This document shows, piece after piece, positions 1 to 7,343 of a DNA stretch of 34,722 nucleotides. The stretch spans positions 1 through 34,722 of the forward strand of contig URTO01000001.1 of assembly GCA_900550745.1 (NCBI GenBank), given 5' to 3'. Below the pieces are notes generated by a model, which made no database searches, was not told the origin of the DNA, and was given only the letters and a program-made list of their open reading frames with translations. The stretch comes from an uncultured Desulfovibrio sp. GTDB lineage: Bacteria; Desulfobacterota; Desulfovibrionia; Desulfovibrionales; Desulfovibrionaceae. Made by a program: the position numbers and the translations under genes. Numbering within the stretch: position 1 is the first letter of the stretch; the number at the start of each line of letters is the position of its first letter.

Positions 1-32
1 ATGAAACAACCATATCCCATGACAGAGCCTTA

Positions 33-146
33 GGTTGTGTCGTCATTTATACGTAACTATTTGAAGCCATTGAAAACAACTTTTTTCGTGGCTTGAAAAA
101 ATAGTTAATTGGTTTCAATAGATTATATCTAATTGGCGACACGACC
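33..146. mobile_element. MITE-like hairpin element flanked by TA
   Basis: The termini are imperfect inverted repeats: GGTTGTGTCGTCATTTAT (33-50) matches the reverse complement of 129-146 at 14 of 18 positions. Both ends are flanked directly by TA (31-32 and 147-148), as expected of a TA target duplication. The interior is itself palindromic. AACTATTT (54-61) pairs with an AAATAGTT near 99-106, AAGCCA (64-69) with TGGCTT (89-94), and GAAAA with TTTTC around a CAACTT loop. There is no room for a transposase. The form fits a non-autonomous element of an IS630- or IS5/IS427-type transposon, but I do not recognise the family. It sits in AT-rich DNA at the end of the cluster. Confidence 0.5.
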
Positions 147-153
147 TAGATAT

Positions 154-199
154 AAAAAACATAAAGAGGGCTTTGACTATGCAAATTCTCTGGGCCCTC
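154..199 (-). terminator. Candidate terminator after tonB
   Basis: On the minus strand, just after the tonB stop codon, GAGGGC pairs with GCCCTC (166-171 with 194-199) across a 22-base loop. A T-rich tract containing a run of six T follows (minus strand, about 165-154). An overlapping alternative stem, GGCTTT with AAAGCC, is also possible. The long loop makes this a moderate call. Its position at the end of the exbB-exbD-tonB unit supports it. Confidence 0.45.
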
Positions 200-208
200 A
201 TAAAGCCA

Positions 209-961
209 TCATCTGAGCGAAAAATTAAATGGAATCAACACCACAGTATTGACGGGACGCCCCTGTATTTTCCCCGGAATGAACCGCATGCTGCGGGCGG
301 CGGAGAGCGCGGCCTCCTCAAAGTGGCCGGTGGGCTCCGCGCTCCTGATCTTGCAGGACTGGGGCTTTCCCTCCGTATCGACGACAAGCTGGACGACGAC
401 CCTTCCTGAAAGGCCAAGCCGCCTTGCTTTCCGCGGGTATTCGACCCGTGCGCTTTTGACCACGGACGGACGTTGATCGACGTCATCCGTTTCGTAGGCC
501 ATGAGCCCACCTATGCGGCTGGGACGGGGCGCTCCCGATGCGTGTCCTGAAGCCGGGGCCTCCGAGGCGGCCTGCGGCAGGGCGGCTGGCCTCGGTGCGG
601 CGGGGGGAGGCGGGGGCGTTTTGGCCTTCCGGGGAACAGCCGTTTCCTTTTTCTTGCGCGGGCTGATCTTGGGCGTTTTGGGCGGTTCCTTTTTGGGCTC
701 CGGCTTTACCTCCGGTTCGGGGGTGGGCGGCACGGGTTCCGGCTCGGAGGCTGGGGGCGGCACCGGCTCGGCGGCGGGAGCAGGCGGGGCGGCAGGGGGG
801 GGAGCGGGAACAGCCAGTTCCGCCAACGCGACATGGTAGACCTGTTCTTCCGGCACCGTGTCCCCCTGAGCCGAAAAGCAGTACAGCCCTCCGAAAAGCG
901 CGGCGTGAAAACCTACCGAAAACAAAAAGGTGGAGGTACGGACGGCATGCCGCATGATCAC
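209..961 (-). CDS. tonB: TonB energy transducer
   Basis: TonB links the inner-membrane ExbB/ExbD motor to outer-membrane receptors and powers siderophore uptake. The 250-aa protein has a single N-terminal membrane helix (about residues 8-29) with the S-x3-H motif (S15, H19) that contacts ExbD. A long Pro/Ala/Lys/Glu-rich spacer for crossing the periplasm spans about 50-150. The C-terminal TonB domain (about 165-250) contains YPRKARRLGLSGRV and ends in IPFNFSLR. The start is a GTG overlapping the exbD stop as GTGA; an ATG two codons downstream (955) is an alternative. It is the last gene of exbB-exbD-tonB and probably dedicated to the receptor encoded next door. Confidence 0.93.
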   Translation of the reverse strand: MIMRHAVRTSTFLFSVGFHAALFGGLYCFSAQGDTVPEEQVYHVALAELAVPAPPPAAPPAPAAEPVPPPASEPEPVPPTPEPEVKPEPKKEPPKTPKISPRKKKETAVPRKAKTPPPPPAAPRPAALPQAASEAPASGHASGAPRPSRIGGLMAYETDDVDQRPSVVKSARVEYPRKARRLGLSGRVVVQLVVDTEGKPQSCKIRSAEPTGHFEEAALSAARSMRFIPGKIQGRPVNTVVLIPFNFSLR

Positions 962-1416
962 TCGCCCTTCCCCGCCGCCAGTGGGAGAGGCGCCCCTTCG
1001 GGCTCCGGCTGCCCTTCGGCAGAGAGCGTCACCAACCCCACGTCCTTGATGCCCGCCTTGCGTATCTTGCCCATGACGCTCATCACAATGCCGTAAGGGA
1101 CGTTCTGATCCGCGCGGACGAACAGTTGCCGCTGCGGGAGGCGCACATTGGTTTCAAGAACCGAAGGCAAGTCCGGCAGGGTCGTTTCGTACTCGTCCAA
1201 GAACACGGCCCCGTTATCCTTGATGGTCAGCATGACGTGATCATTTTCCGTGGGCAGCGTCTCCGAGGCTTCGACCTTGGGCAGTTCGACGTCCAGCCCC
1301 TCGGTCATCATGGGGGCCGTCACCATGAAAATGATCAGCAGGACGAGCATCACGTCCACGAACGGCGTGACGTTGATTTCGGAAACAAAATCGTCGGATG
1401 TCGAGACGCCCGCCAT
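958..1416 (-). CDS. exbD: ExbD biopolymer transport protein
   Basis: ExbD is the small proton-channel partner of ExbB in the TonB motor. The 152-aa protein has the family signature SEINVTPFVDVMLVLLIIF near its N-terminus, with the essential membrane aspartate at D21. A periplasmic domain of about 100 residues follows. The start was set at the ATG at 1416, because a GGAGG Shine-Dalgarno lies 8 bases upstream and the hallmark motif begins soon after; longer in-frame starts add a low-complexity basic leader unlike ExbD. It begins one base after the exbB stop and its own stop overlaps the tonB start, so translation of the three genes is probably coupled. Confidence 0.94.
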   Translation of the reverse strand: MAGVSTSDDFVSEINVTPFVDVMLVLLIIFMVTAPMMTEGLDVELPKVEASETLPTENDHVMLTIKDNGAVFLDEYETTLPDLPSVLETNVRLPQRQLFVRADQNVPYGIVMSVMGKIRKAGIKDVGLVTLSAEGQPEPEGAPLPLAAGKGE

Positions 1417-1417
1417 G

Positions 1418-2104
1418 CTACTTCCCTCCGGCGAACGGCAGGCCGTCCGGGTGGCTGCCCGCCTCGTGCTGCATCCTGTTGAGAAGCTGCCCCGCGAACG
1501 TGATGCACTGGCTTTCAATGGCCGTCAGCTTCGCGCGGAAGACGTTGTAGCCGCATGTTGCAGGAATGGCCACGAACAGGCCCACGGCCGTGGCGATGAG
1601 CGCCTCGGCTATGCCGGGGGCCACCGTCGCCAGCGAGACGCTTTTCATCCTGGCGATGGCCTGGAACGAATACATGATCCCCCACACCGTACCGAACAAG
1701 CCGATGAACGGGGCCGTGTTAGCGGCGGTCGCAAGCAGGGCGAGGGACGACTTCAGGCTGCCCATCTCCTCGGCTATGCCGAAATGCAGGGCGCGGCGCA
1801 CATTGTCGTTGAGGAGCTTCTCGGCGTCTCCCGTCCTGTTAATGCGGTTGAACTCCCGCACGCCTCTCCGGGTAATCCCGAACAGGGGGGAACGGGCGTT
1901 CCGCTCCAGCGCGGGGAGGGCCGACATAAGATCGTCGGCGTCAATCGTCTCTAGGCCGCGCGCGACATCCTTCTGCGCCGTCCGCAGGCAAACCCATTTG
2001 CCCAACATATAGGCCCAACTGACCACAGACATGAGCAGCAGCAGGGCGAGAACAGCCTTAGAAACGATGGATGCCTGCAAAATGGCGTGGATTATCGTGT
2101 CCAC
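1418..2104 (-). CDS. exbB: ExbB (MotA/TolQ/ExbB family) proton channel
   Basis: ExbB forms the proton-conducting pentamer of the TonB motor in the inner membrane. The 228-aa protein has a first membrane helix at about residues 13-33, a cytoplasmic region, then two helices. These carry the family core TAANTAPFIGLFGTVWGIM and, further on, APGIAEALIATAVGLFVAIP. The start is a GTG at 2104 preceded by GGGAG seven bases upstream. An open frame extends further upstream but adds an arginine-rich stretch with no ExbB similarity and would cross the terminator of the receptor gene. It is the first gene of the exbB-exbD-tonB unit. Confidence 0.93.
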   Translation of the reverse strand: MDTIIHAILQASIVSKAVLALLLLMSVVSWAYMLGKWVCLRTAQKDVARGLETIDADDLMSALPALERNARSPLFGITRRGVREFNRINRTGDAEKLLNDNVRRALHFGIAEEMGSLKSSLALLATAANTAPFIGLFGTVWGIMYSFQAIARMKSVSLATVAPGIAEALIATAVGLFVAIPATCGYNVFRAKLTAIESQCITFAGQLLNRMQHEAGSHPDGLPFAGGK

Positions 2105-2145
2105 AACAAGACTCCCTTTCTGGAAATGCCGTTTGGGGCCGGGGC

Positions 2146-2167
2146 GATTCCGAACGACTGCGGAATC
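2146..2167. promoter_or_regulatory. Inverted repeat upstream of exbB
   Basis: GATTCCG and CGGAATC form a perfect 7-bp inverted repeat around eight bases. It lies about 40 bases upstream of the exbB GTG, between that start and the terminator of the receptor gene. It could be an operator or a leader hairpin. I do not recognise the motif and see no Fur-type sequence here. Confidence 0.3.
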
Positions 2168-2181
2168 CGGCGGAAACAATG

Positions 2182-2226
2182 GAGAGAAAAAGGCAGCACG
2201 CCTTCCGGCACGCCGCCTTTTCTCTG
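2182..2226 (-). terminator. Intrinsic terminator after the TonB-dependent receptor gene
   Basis: Read on the minus strand, AGAGAAAAGGC begins a long stem that closes with GCCTTTTTCTCT, and the descending arm supplies its own T-rich tract. The stem is around 11-13 bp with a G/C-rich internal part. It lies 16 bases after the receptor stop codon and separates the receptor transcript from exbB. Because both arms carry A or T runs, it may also work on the plus strand. Confidence 0.7.
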
Positions 2227-2241
2227 GAATCACATGGGAAA

Positions 2242-4347
2242 TCAGAACCGGTAGGTTACGCCGCCGCCGAAGCCGATGCCCTCGGTCGCGACCCAATAGG
2301 CCCCGCCGAAGCTTCCGACGTAGTCGTACCGCTTGTCAAACATATTGTTGACGTATCCATAGATGTCGAAGTCGCCGATTTCATAGCCGATACGGGCGTT
2401 CACCAGCGTATGGGACGGGATATGCCCGCTGTTGTCCGTGTTCAGATAGGCCTTGGTCGCGCCGGTCACGTCCCAGCGGGTATAGAAACCGGACTCGTGG
2501 CGATAGGAAAGGCCCGCGCTGTACGTCCATTCGGGGACGTACGGAACGTGGTTGTTGTTGAGATCGCCGTAGAATTCATCGACGATGTTGTCGAAGCGCA
2601 GATGGGTGTAGCCGGCGGAAGCGAAAAGTTCCAGATTCGGCAGGAGGGCGTACGTGGCTTCGACTTCGGCGCCAAGAGCCCACGGGTTGCCGGCGTTCTG
2701 GATGAAGCCGCTCATTCCGGCAGTGTACATTTCAACCTGCATCCCGTTGTACTTGTTCGCGAACAAGGCTGCATTCAGGCGAAGGCGATCTTGCAGGAAA
2801 AGGTTCTTGGAGCCGATTTCAAAGGCATAGACGTGTTCTTCGTCATACTTCTCGTGCCCCGGCGTGGCGTAGGCCGCGTCAAAGCCGCCGGCTTTGTAGC
2901 CTTCGGAGAAGCTGGCGTAGACCATGTTCTTGTCAGTGAGCGCGTATTCAAGGGCCACCTTGGGGGAGAAGTTCGTCCACGAATCGCTGCCGTGGTAGCT
3001 CCTGGCAGTCATGTTTACCAGATCGGAATGGGTGGTCGTGTTGTAGTAGTCGAAGCGCCCGCCGAGCGTCAGCGCCCAGCGTTCCGCGAAGGGCAGCTTC
3101 ACTTGGCCGAACAGGGCGTAGGAATTGGTGATGTCACGCGCATCAACCTTCGGGAATCCCGACGTATAATAGTCGTACCGGATGCGGCGATCCGTATTGG
3201 CATAGGCCAGACCCATTACCGCATTCATGCCGTCCTTGTCGTAGGCGAGCCGGAATTCCTGCCCGAAATCGTAGAATCCGCTCTTGTTGTGGTCTTCCAT
3301 CCCGTAGGAATCGCCTATGAGATTCGGCGTGAAGTCGTAGTCGATGTCAAAGTCGATGTCGTATTCGCTGCGCGTCGTGACGGAGGTAAACGTCCAGTTG
3401 GGGGAAATGTCGTATTTGACGCTCAGGGCCTGCTCGTTGTGCGCCGACTTGTTGAAGCCGGGATCGTTGGAATTGACGTGCCGTTTCTGCGTCGTGCCGC
3501 CGGCAGCCTCAAACATGCCCTGCGTCATGCCGGGCATCATCGCCTCGTACTGCGAGAACGAATTGGGCGAATACATGCCGAACGTGCCCTCATCGTACTT
3601 CGTCATGCCCACCTGAAAATTGATGTCCAGATCGTCCGTGGGCGTCAGGCGGAAACCCAACCGCCCGGTGTAGTTCTTCTTGTCGTCGATGTACTGCCCG
3701 TTATAGTCGTTCATGACCTCGCCGCGCTGCGAGAAGAACTGGAAGGAACCGTTCGCGAACAGAACGTCCTTCACAACCGGGCCGGACAGGGCCACCGTCG
3801 TCTTGACGTGCTGTTTGTTGCCGTACTCAAACCCAATTTCGCCGTGCGGATCATTGGAGGGCTTCTTGGTCGTGATCTTGATGACGCCGCCGCTGGCGTT
3901 GCGGCCGTACAGCGTCCCCTGCGGCCCGCGCAGCACTTCGATGGACTCGATGTTGTAAAGCTGCGCGTCGTACCCGGAGGTGTTCGTCAGCGGGACGTCA
4001 TCAATATAGGTGATGACGGACGGAACATAGCTGTGGGCGATGGACGCCGACCCCCGAAGCGTGGGGAACTGCATGATGGAAAGGCCGCCGGTGGGGATCG
4101 TCAGGTTCGGGATGCGCGAGGAAAGATCGCCGAGCGTGCTCACCCCCGACTCGCGCACTTCGTCCTCGTTCATGACGGAAACGCTGGAAGGAACCTTTTG
4201 CAGATCCTCCCTGACCTTGTTCGCCGTAACGGTAACCTCAGGCAGCACGAGCTCATCGTCAGCCTGCGCCCCGCCTGCCCAGCACCCCGCCGCCATGCAC
4301 AGGCCGCACAGGGCGGTTGCAACCACTTTCCTCTTCTTTCTTGCCAT
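2242..4347 (-). CDS. TonB-dependent outer-membrane siderophore receptor, FyuA-like
   Basis: This is the predicted outer-membrane gate for the ferric siderophore made by the cluster. The 701-aa precursor has a signal peptide (basic MARKKRK start, hydrophobic core, probable cleavage after GGAQA at residue 29). A TonB box follows, LPEVTVTA (35-42), then a plug domain (about 45-150) with IESIEVLRGPQGTLYGRNA, and a 22-strand-type barrel ending in an aromatic residue (YRF). Length and layout fit FyuA-class receptors (about 670-700 aa). The ligand is inferred from the neighbouring thiazoline synthetases and YbtPQ-like ABC genes. The gene has its own promoter region with AraC-type direct repeats and its own terminator. 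Confidence 0.9.
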   Translation of the reverse strand: MARKKRKVVATALCGLCMAAGCWAGGAQADDELVLPEVTVTANKVREDLQKVPSSVSVMNEDEVRESGVSTLGDLSSRIPNLTIPTGGLSIMQFPTLRGSASIAHSYVPSVITYIDDVPLTNTSGYDAQLYNIESIEVLRGPQGTLYGRNASGGVIKITTKKPSNDPHGEIGFEYGNKQHVKTTVALSGPVVKDVLFANGSFQFFSQRGEVMNDYNGQYIDDKKNYTGRLGFRLTPTDDLDINFQVGMTKYDEGTFGMYSPNSFSQYEAMMPGMTQGMFEAAGGTTQKRHVNSNDPGFNKSAHNEQALSVKYDISPNWTFTSVTTRSEYDIDFDIDYDFTPNLIGDSYGMEDHNKSGFYDFGQEFRLAYDKDGMNAVMGLAYANTDRRIRYDYYTSGFPKVDARDITNSYALFGQVKLPFAERWALTLGGRFDYYNTTTHSDLVNMTARSYHGSDSWTNFSPKVALEYALTDKNMVYASFSEGYKAGGFDAAYATPGHEKYDEEHVYAFEIGSKNLFLQDRLRLNAALFANKYNGMQVEMYTAGMSGFIQNAGNPWALGAEVEATYALLPNLELFASAGYTHLRFDNIVDEFYGDLNNNHVPYVPEWTYSAGLSYRHESGFYTRWDVTGATKAYLNTDNSGHIPSHTLVNARIGYEIGDFDIYGYVNNMFDKRYDYVGSFGGAYWVATEGIGFGGGVTYRF

Positions 4348-4417
4348 GATGTCAACTCCTCAAACGAAAATATACCAAGCACAGTAGGGTAGGATTCCAC
4401 GCAATACAGTACCTGAA

Positions 4418-4445
4418 CGGGCCAAAAACAGACCCTATCGGGCCA
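4418..4445. promoter_or_regulatory. Paired direct repeats, candidate AraC-type operator of the receptor gene
   Basis: CGGGCCA occurs at 4418-4424 and again at 4439-4445, exactly 21 bases apart, or two helical turns. They lie about 70-100 bases upstream of the receptor ATG. Same-face direct repeats at this distance suit an AraC-family activator, and the regulator gene is immediately upstream. YbtA of Yersinia is known to activate its receptor gene from repeated sites, though those are of a different form. No Fur-type sequence is visible in this promoter. Confidence 0.45.
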
Positions 4446-4529
4446 TTCCTTTCCAGAGAGCCCGGCCCCGGTATGGGCGCATCAAAAGAGCGCCTCACGG
4501 GGCCGCGGTTTTCAGCCGTCGCGCCGGAG

Positions 4530-4616
4530 GCGTTTCACGCCGCGCGGCGGCCCTCCCGGTGGAAGAAGTGGGGCGGGATCACGACCGGGCGTTTCATGCC
4601 GCACGGCGGCCTTCCC
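4530..4616. repeat. Two-copy 28-bp hairpin repeat
   Basis: Copies at 4530-4557 and 4589-4616 match at 25 of 28 positions, and all three differences are transitions. Each copy contains two small hairpins: GGCGT-TTC-ACGCC (A[T]GCC in copy two, allowing a G-T pair), and GCCGC-NNN-GCGGC. The second copy ends on the base before the stop codon of the AraC-type gene. The arrangement resembles REP/BIME-type intergenic repeats or a paired transcript-end structure. The rest of 4348-4616 holds the receptor promoter region and no credible gene. Confidence 0.5.
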
Positions 4617-5468
4617 CTAGCGGCACTCCTTGGGAGGAACGCCGAAATAGCGCGAGAAGGCCCGGCTGAAATGGCTGGGATTCGCATAGCCGACCCGGTA
4701 GGCCACTTCGGCCACGTTGTACTTGCTTTCCTCAAGCAGTTTGCGGGCCTCGCTCATCCGGTGCCGTTGGAACGACGAAAAGATCGAAGCCCCATACATG
4801 GATCGGAACGTCCTCTTGAGGCTGCTCTCGCTCATGCCGACGGACTTGGCGAGCTGGCTGATGGAGAAAGGCTGCTCAAGGTTGTCGCGCATCATCTGCC
4901 ACGCGCGGGCGACCTTGCTGTGAAGGGCGCACGCCTCGCAGCAGCATTCGTTCTGGACGAAATACAGGGACAGGTATTCGAGGGTCAGCTCCATCCCCTT
5001 CAGCTCCAGATACGTCTGGCGCATGGGCCCCTTGAACGGGCAGCTCAGTATCTGTCCCGAAAGCAATTGGGCCGTCACGCTGGCCGGGGCCGCATACAGG
5101 AAGGGTTCGGGCTTTTTCCTCAGCAGGCACTTGGCCTTGCGGTTGAGCGTGATCTTCTCGTTGTCGAGCAGGCCGAGCACATTCATGTGCGAAACGGTCA
5201 GGCCGAGAAAGCATGTGGGGCAATGGCGGAACCCTCTGACGCAATACCCCATCTCTCCTCCGAAAACGCAGGTCGTATGCTGCGGAAGCCGTTCGGAACG
5301 CGACTCCGTATCGGCGGACAGCTCCCCTTCGATCACATAGCCGAACCCGACATGCTCATTGAGCTTTTCGGGCTCGTACAACGTCAGCGGTTCGAGGCTC
5401 GGTTTTACGATTGCGATGTTGATGCCAAAACGATTGTTCCCATCCAGAATCGTCGTAACAGTGGACAT
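4617..5468 (-). CDS. AraC-family transcriptional regulator (YbtA/PchR-like)
   Basis: This is the predicted siderophore-responsive activator of the cluster. The 283-aa protein has an N-terminal sensing part (1-190) and a C-terminal double helix-turn-helix (about 200-283). The latter includes ISQLAKSVGMSESSLKRTF and the family signature VAEVAYRVGYANPSHFSRAF. The FGGEMGYC segment resembles PchR-type regulators. The sensing half is cysteine-rich (C76, C83-P-T-C86, C175-C176-C177, C180), which is unusual. The start is the ATG at 5468: a longer frame exists, but it would translate through a strong Fur box at 5483-5501. The gene is a single unit, probably iron-repressed through Fur and acting on the receptor promoter. 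Confidence 0.9.
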   Translation of the reverse strand: MSTVTTILDGNNRFGINIAIVKPSLEPLTLYEPEKLNEHVGFGYVIEGELSADTESRSERLPQHTTCVFGGEMGYCVRGFRHCPTCFLGLTVSHMNVLGLLDNEKITLNRKAKCLLRKKPEPFLYAAPASVTAQLLSGQILSCPFKGPMRQTYLELKGMELTLEYLSLYFVQNECCCEACALHSKVARAWQMMRDNLEQPFSISQLAKSVGMSESSLKRTFRSMYGASIFSSFQRHRMSEARKLLEESKYNVAEVAYRVGYANPSHFSRAFSRYFGVPPKECR

Positions 5469-5482
5469 AGTTCGCCTAATTT

Positions 5483-5501
5483 GAAAAAGAATTTCATTAT
5501 C
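5483..5501. promoter_or_regulatory. Fur box upstream of the AraC-type regulator gene
   Basis: On the minus strand GATAATGAAATTCTTTTTC matches the classical 19-bp Fur box (GATAATGATAATCATTATC) at 15 positions. The same site gives TGAAAAAGAATTTCA on the plus strand, 13 of 15 against the Desulfovibrio-type consensus TGAAAATNATTTTCA. It ends 15 bases before the chosen ATG, placing it over the likely promoter and start of transcription. A 14-base part (AAAAAGAATTTCAT) recurs exactly at 14093-14106. Confidence 0.75.
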
Positions 5502-5545
5502 AATGTTGCTGAACTCGTTACCTCGAATATCCGTTTTCTCCGGCC

Positions 5546-5575
5546 GGCCCGGCATCCCTCCCCAGATGCCGGGCC
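5546..5575 (-). terminator. Stem-loop after the ABC transporter operon
   Basis: GGCCCGGCAT (5546-5555) and ATGCCGGGCC (5566-5575) are perfect 10-bp arms around a 10-base loop. They lie 28 bases after the stop codon of the second ABC gene. No U-tract follows on the minus strand, so it may be a processing or stability hairpin, or a Rho-assisted end, not a full intrinsic terminator. Position argues that the export/import transcript ends here. Confidence 0.5.
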
Positions 5576-5603
5576 GCAGTCGCCCGGTTATGCCTTTTGG
5601 CGC

Positions 5604-7343
5604 CTAGGCCTTCAGCTTCCACGACTTGACGGAGGATTCCCTTTCCCAAAGCTGCCTGTACAGGCCGCCCTTCGCCAGCAGCGCGTCGTGCGTCCCCCGC
5701 TCGACGGGCTTGCCCGCATCCATGACAAGGATCTGATCGGCATGGCGGATATGGTTCAGCGTATGCGCCACCATGATGACCGTCTTGCGGCGGGTCAGCA
5801 CGGAAAGCCCCTGCTGGATGGCCCATGCGTTTTCAGGGTCGACGCTCGAAAACGCCTCGTCGAGCAGGACGACCGAGGCATCCTTCAAAATGGCCCGCGC
5901 GATGGACACGCGCTGCCGTTCCCCCCCGGACAGCGTGCACCCGCCCTCGCCCACAAGGGTGTCGTACCCTTCCGGCAAGGCCATGATGAAGTCATGGCAT
6001 CCGGCGGCCTTCGCCGCTTCGATGATCGCTTCGGGCGACGCGTCCGGCCTCCCCATGCGGATGTTTTCCCTGATGGTGCCCGCGAACAGGTACACGTCCT
6101 GAAACACCACGGAAAACTCGGCCATCAAATCCTTCTGCGGGATGTCCCGGACGTCGATCCCGCCCAGCGACACCGCGCCGCCCTGCACGTCCCAGAACCG
6201 GGCCAGCAGCATGAGAAGCGTGGTCTTGCCGCTCCCTGAGTGGCCCACCACCGCCGTCAGCGTGCCGGGGCGGAACTCGGCGGTCACGCCATCGACGGCG
6301 GGAGCCTGCCCGTCCTTGTAGGCGAAGGTGGCCAGCTCCATGCCGGGGCCGCCTTCTCCAGGCTTGGAGCGGCCCTCGTCCGCCATCACCGGCAGGGAAT
6401 GCAGGCTTTCGATATGGTCAAGGCTCAGCGAGATGATGTTCAAGATGCCGAACTCGCCGAGAAGCGCCTCCACCGGCTGGTAATAGGTGCCGCTGATGAT
6501 GGCGAAGAACAGGAAGACCGGTAGCGAGATCAGCCCGTTCAGGTAGAAGATCAGGCCGCACAGGAAGATCAGCCCCATCCCGATTCGGATAAAGAGCTGA
6601 TACAGCACCATCGGCCGCATGGCCTTGAGTTCGTACGCTGCGGCAGCATCTCGGTACCGTTCCAGATGGCCCGATATCTCCTTGAAGACATGCTCTCCCA
6701 TCCGGTAGGAGCGGATCGTCTCCATGCCCGAAACGTATTCCAAAACCGCACCGATGAGGCCCTGCTCCATTTCCTGCCGCTTTTCCCCGGCGGTTTTGAA
6801 GGCCCGCTTCGTCGAGTTGTACACGAACCACGCCGGGACAAACCCGACCATCGCGATGATCGCCAGCCGGAAATCCATGAAGAGCATGATGATGGAAAGG
6901 CAGGCCACGGACGTCATGCCCGCGATGAAGTTCGCGGCGGTGGCCATGCAGCGCATCTCCACGAAGCTCATGTCGTTCGTGAAAATCGAGGTCAGGCCCC
7001 CCAGCCGTTCCGCCTGAAAAGCGCCCAGCGGCAGCTTGACCAGCCGCCCGCTCTCCCTGATCCGCACGTCCCGCATGATTTCGTACCCGGCGGCGGCCTG
7101 AAGCCTGGTCACCTGATATTCAAGGGCGTAGCGCAGCACGAGGAGCCCCGCCATGCACAGGCTGCATTGCAGCAGCGTGCCCATGCCGAAGGTTCCGTCC
7201 ACAAGGCTGACGATCGCCGCCATGACGAACAGGTACATGCCGCCCGTGCAGCAGTTCTGAAGAATATTCAGCACCACCGCGGTGAGCAGCGTCTTCCGCC
7301 TGTCCCCCGCCAGCACGAAGATACGGCGAATCATCTCAATCAT
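5604..7343 (-). CDS. ABC transporter, fused permease-ATPase (YbtP/YbtQ-like, second subunit)
   Basis: This is a half-transporter of the exporter fold. Relatives next to thiazoline siderophore genes (YbtP/YbtQ) import the ferric siderophore across the inner membrane as a heterodimer. The 579-aa protein has a six-helix membrane domain (about 15-305) and an ATPase domain (about 335-579). Walker A is GHSGSGKTT (367-375), the signature LSGGERQR (471-478), Walker B VVLLDE (491-496) and the switch histidine H527. The ATG at 7343 was chosen for its GGAGG eight bases upstream and its 8-base overlap with the preceding stop (ATGATTGA), typical of coupled partners. A drug- or lipid-exporter role is possible from sequence alone. 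Confidence 0.88.
   Translation of the reverse strand: MIEMIRRIFVLAGDRRKTLLTAVVLNILQNCCTGGMYLFVMAAIVSLVDGTFGMGTLLQCSLCMAGLLVLRYALEYQVTRLQAAAGYEIMRDVRIRESGRLVKLPLGAFQAERLGGLTSIFTNDMSFVEMRCMATAANFIAGMTSVACLSIIMLFMDFRLAIIAMVGFVPAWFVYNSTKRAFKTAGEKRQEMEQGLIGAVLEYVSGMETIRSYRMGEHVFKEISGHLERYRDAAAAYELKAMRPMVLYQLFIRIGMGLIFLCGLIFYLNGLISLPVFLFFAIISGTYYQPVEALLGEFGILNIISLSLDHIESLHSLPVMADEGRSKPGEGGPGMELATFAYKDGQAPAVDGVTAEFRPGTLTAVVGHSGSGKTTLLMLLARFWDVQGGAVSLGGIDVRDIPQKDLMAEFSVVFQDVYLFAGTIRENIRMGRPDASPEAIIEAAKAAGCHDFIMALPEGYDTLVGEGGCTLSGGERQRVSIARAILKDASVVLLDEAFSSVDPENAWAIQQGLSVLTRRKTVIMVAHTLNHIRHADQILVMDAGKPVERGTHDALLAKGGLYRQLWERESSVKSWKLKA

Noticed and set aside
173..409. Short plus-strand frame at the left edge
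   Set aside because: It overlaps the tonB 3' end and its terminator region, and its sequence resembles no known protein.
2071..4392. Plus-strand open frame of 773 codons opposite the receptor gene
   Set aside because: The minus-strand frame is a full TonB-dependent receptor with signal peptide, TonB box and terminal aromatic residue. The plus frame shows none of these.
5469..5555. Upstream extension of the AraC-type frame by 29 codons
   Set aside because: It would be translated through the Fur box and part of the intergenic hairpin. The ATG at 5468 gives a normal family length.
4473..6239. Plus-strand open frame of 588 codons opposite the AraC-type and ABC genes
   Set aside because: It spans two well-supported minus-strand genes and an intergenic hairpin, and has no domain similarity.
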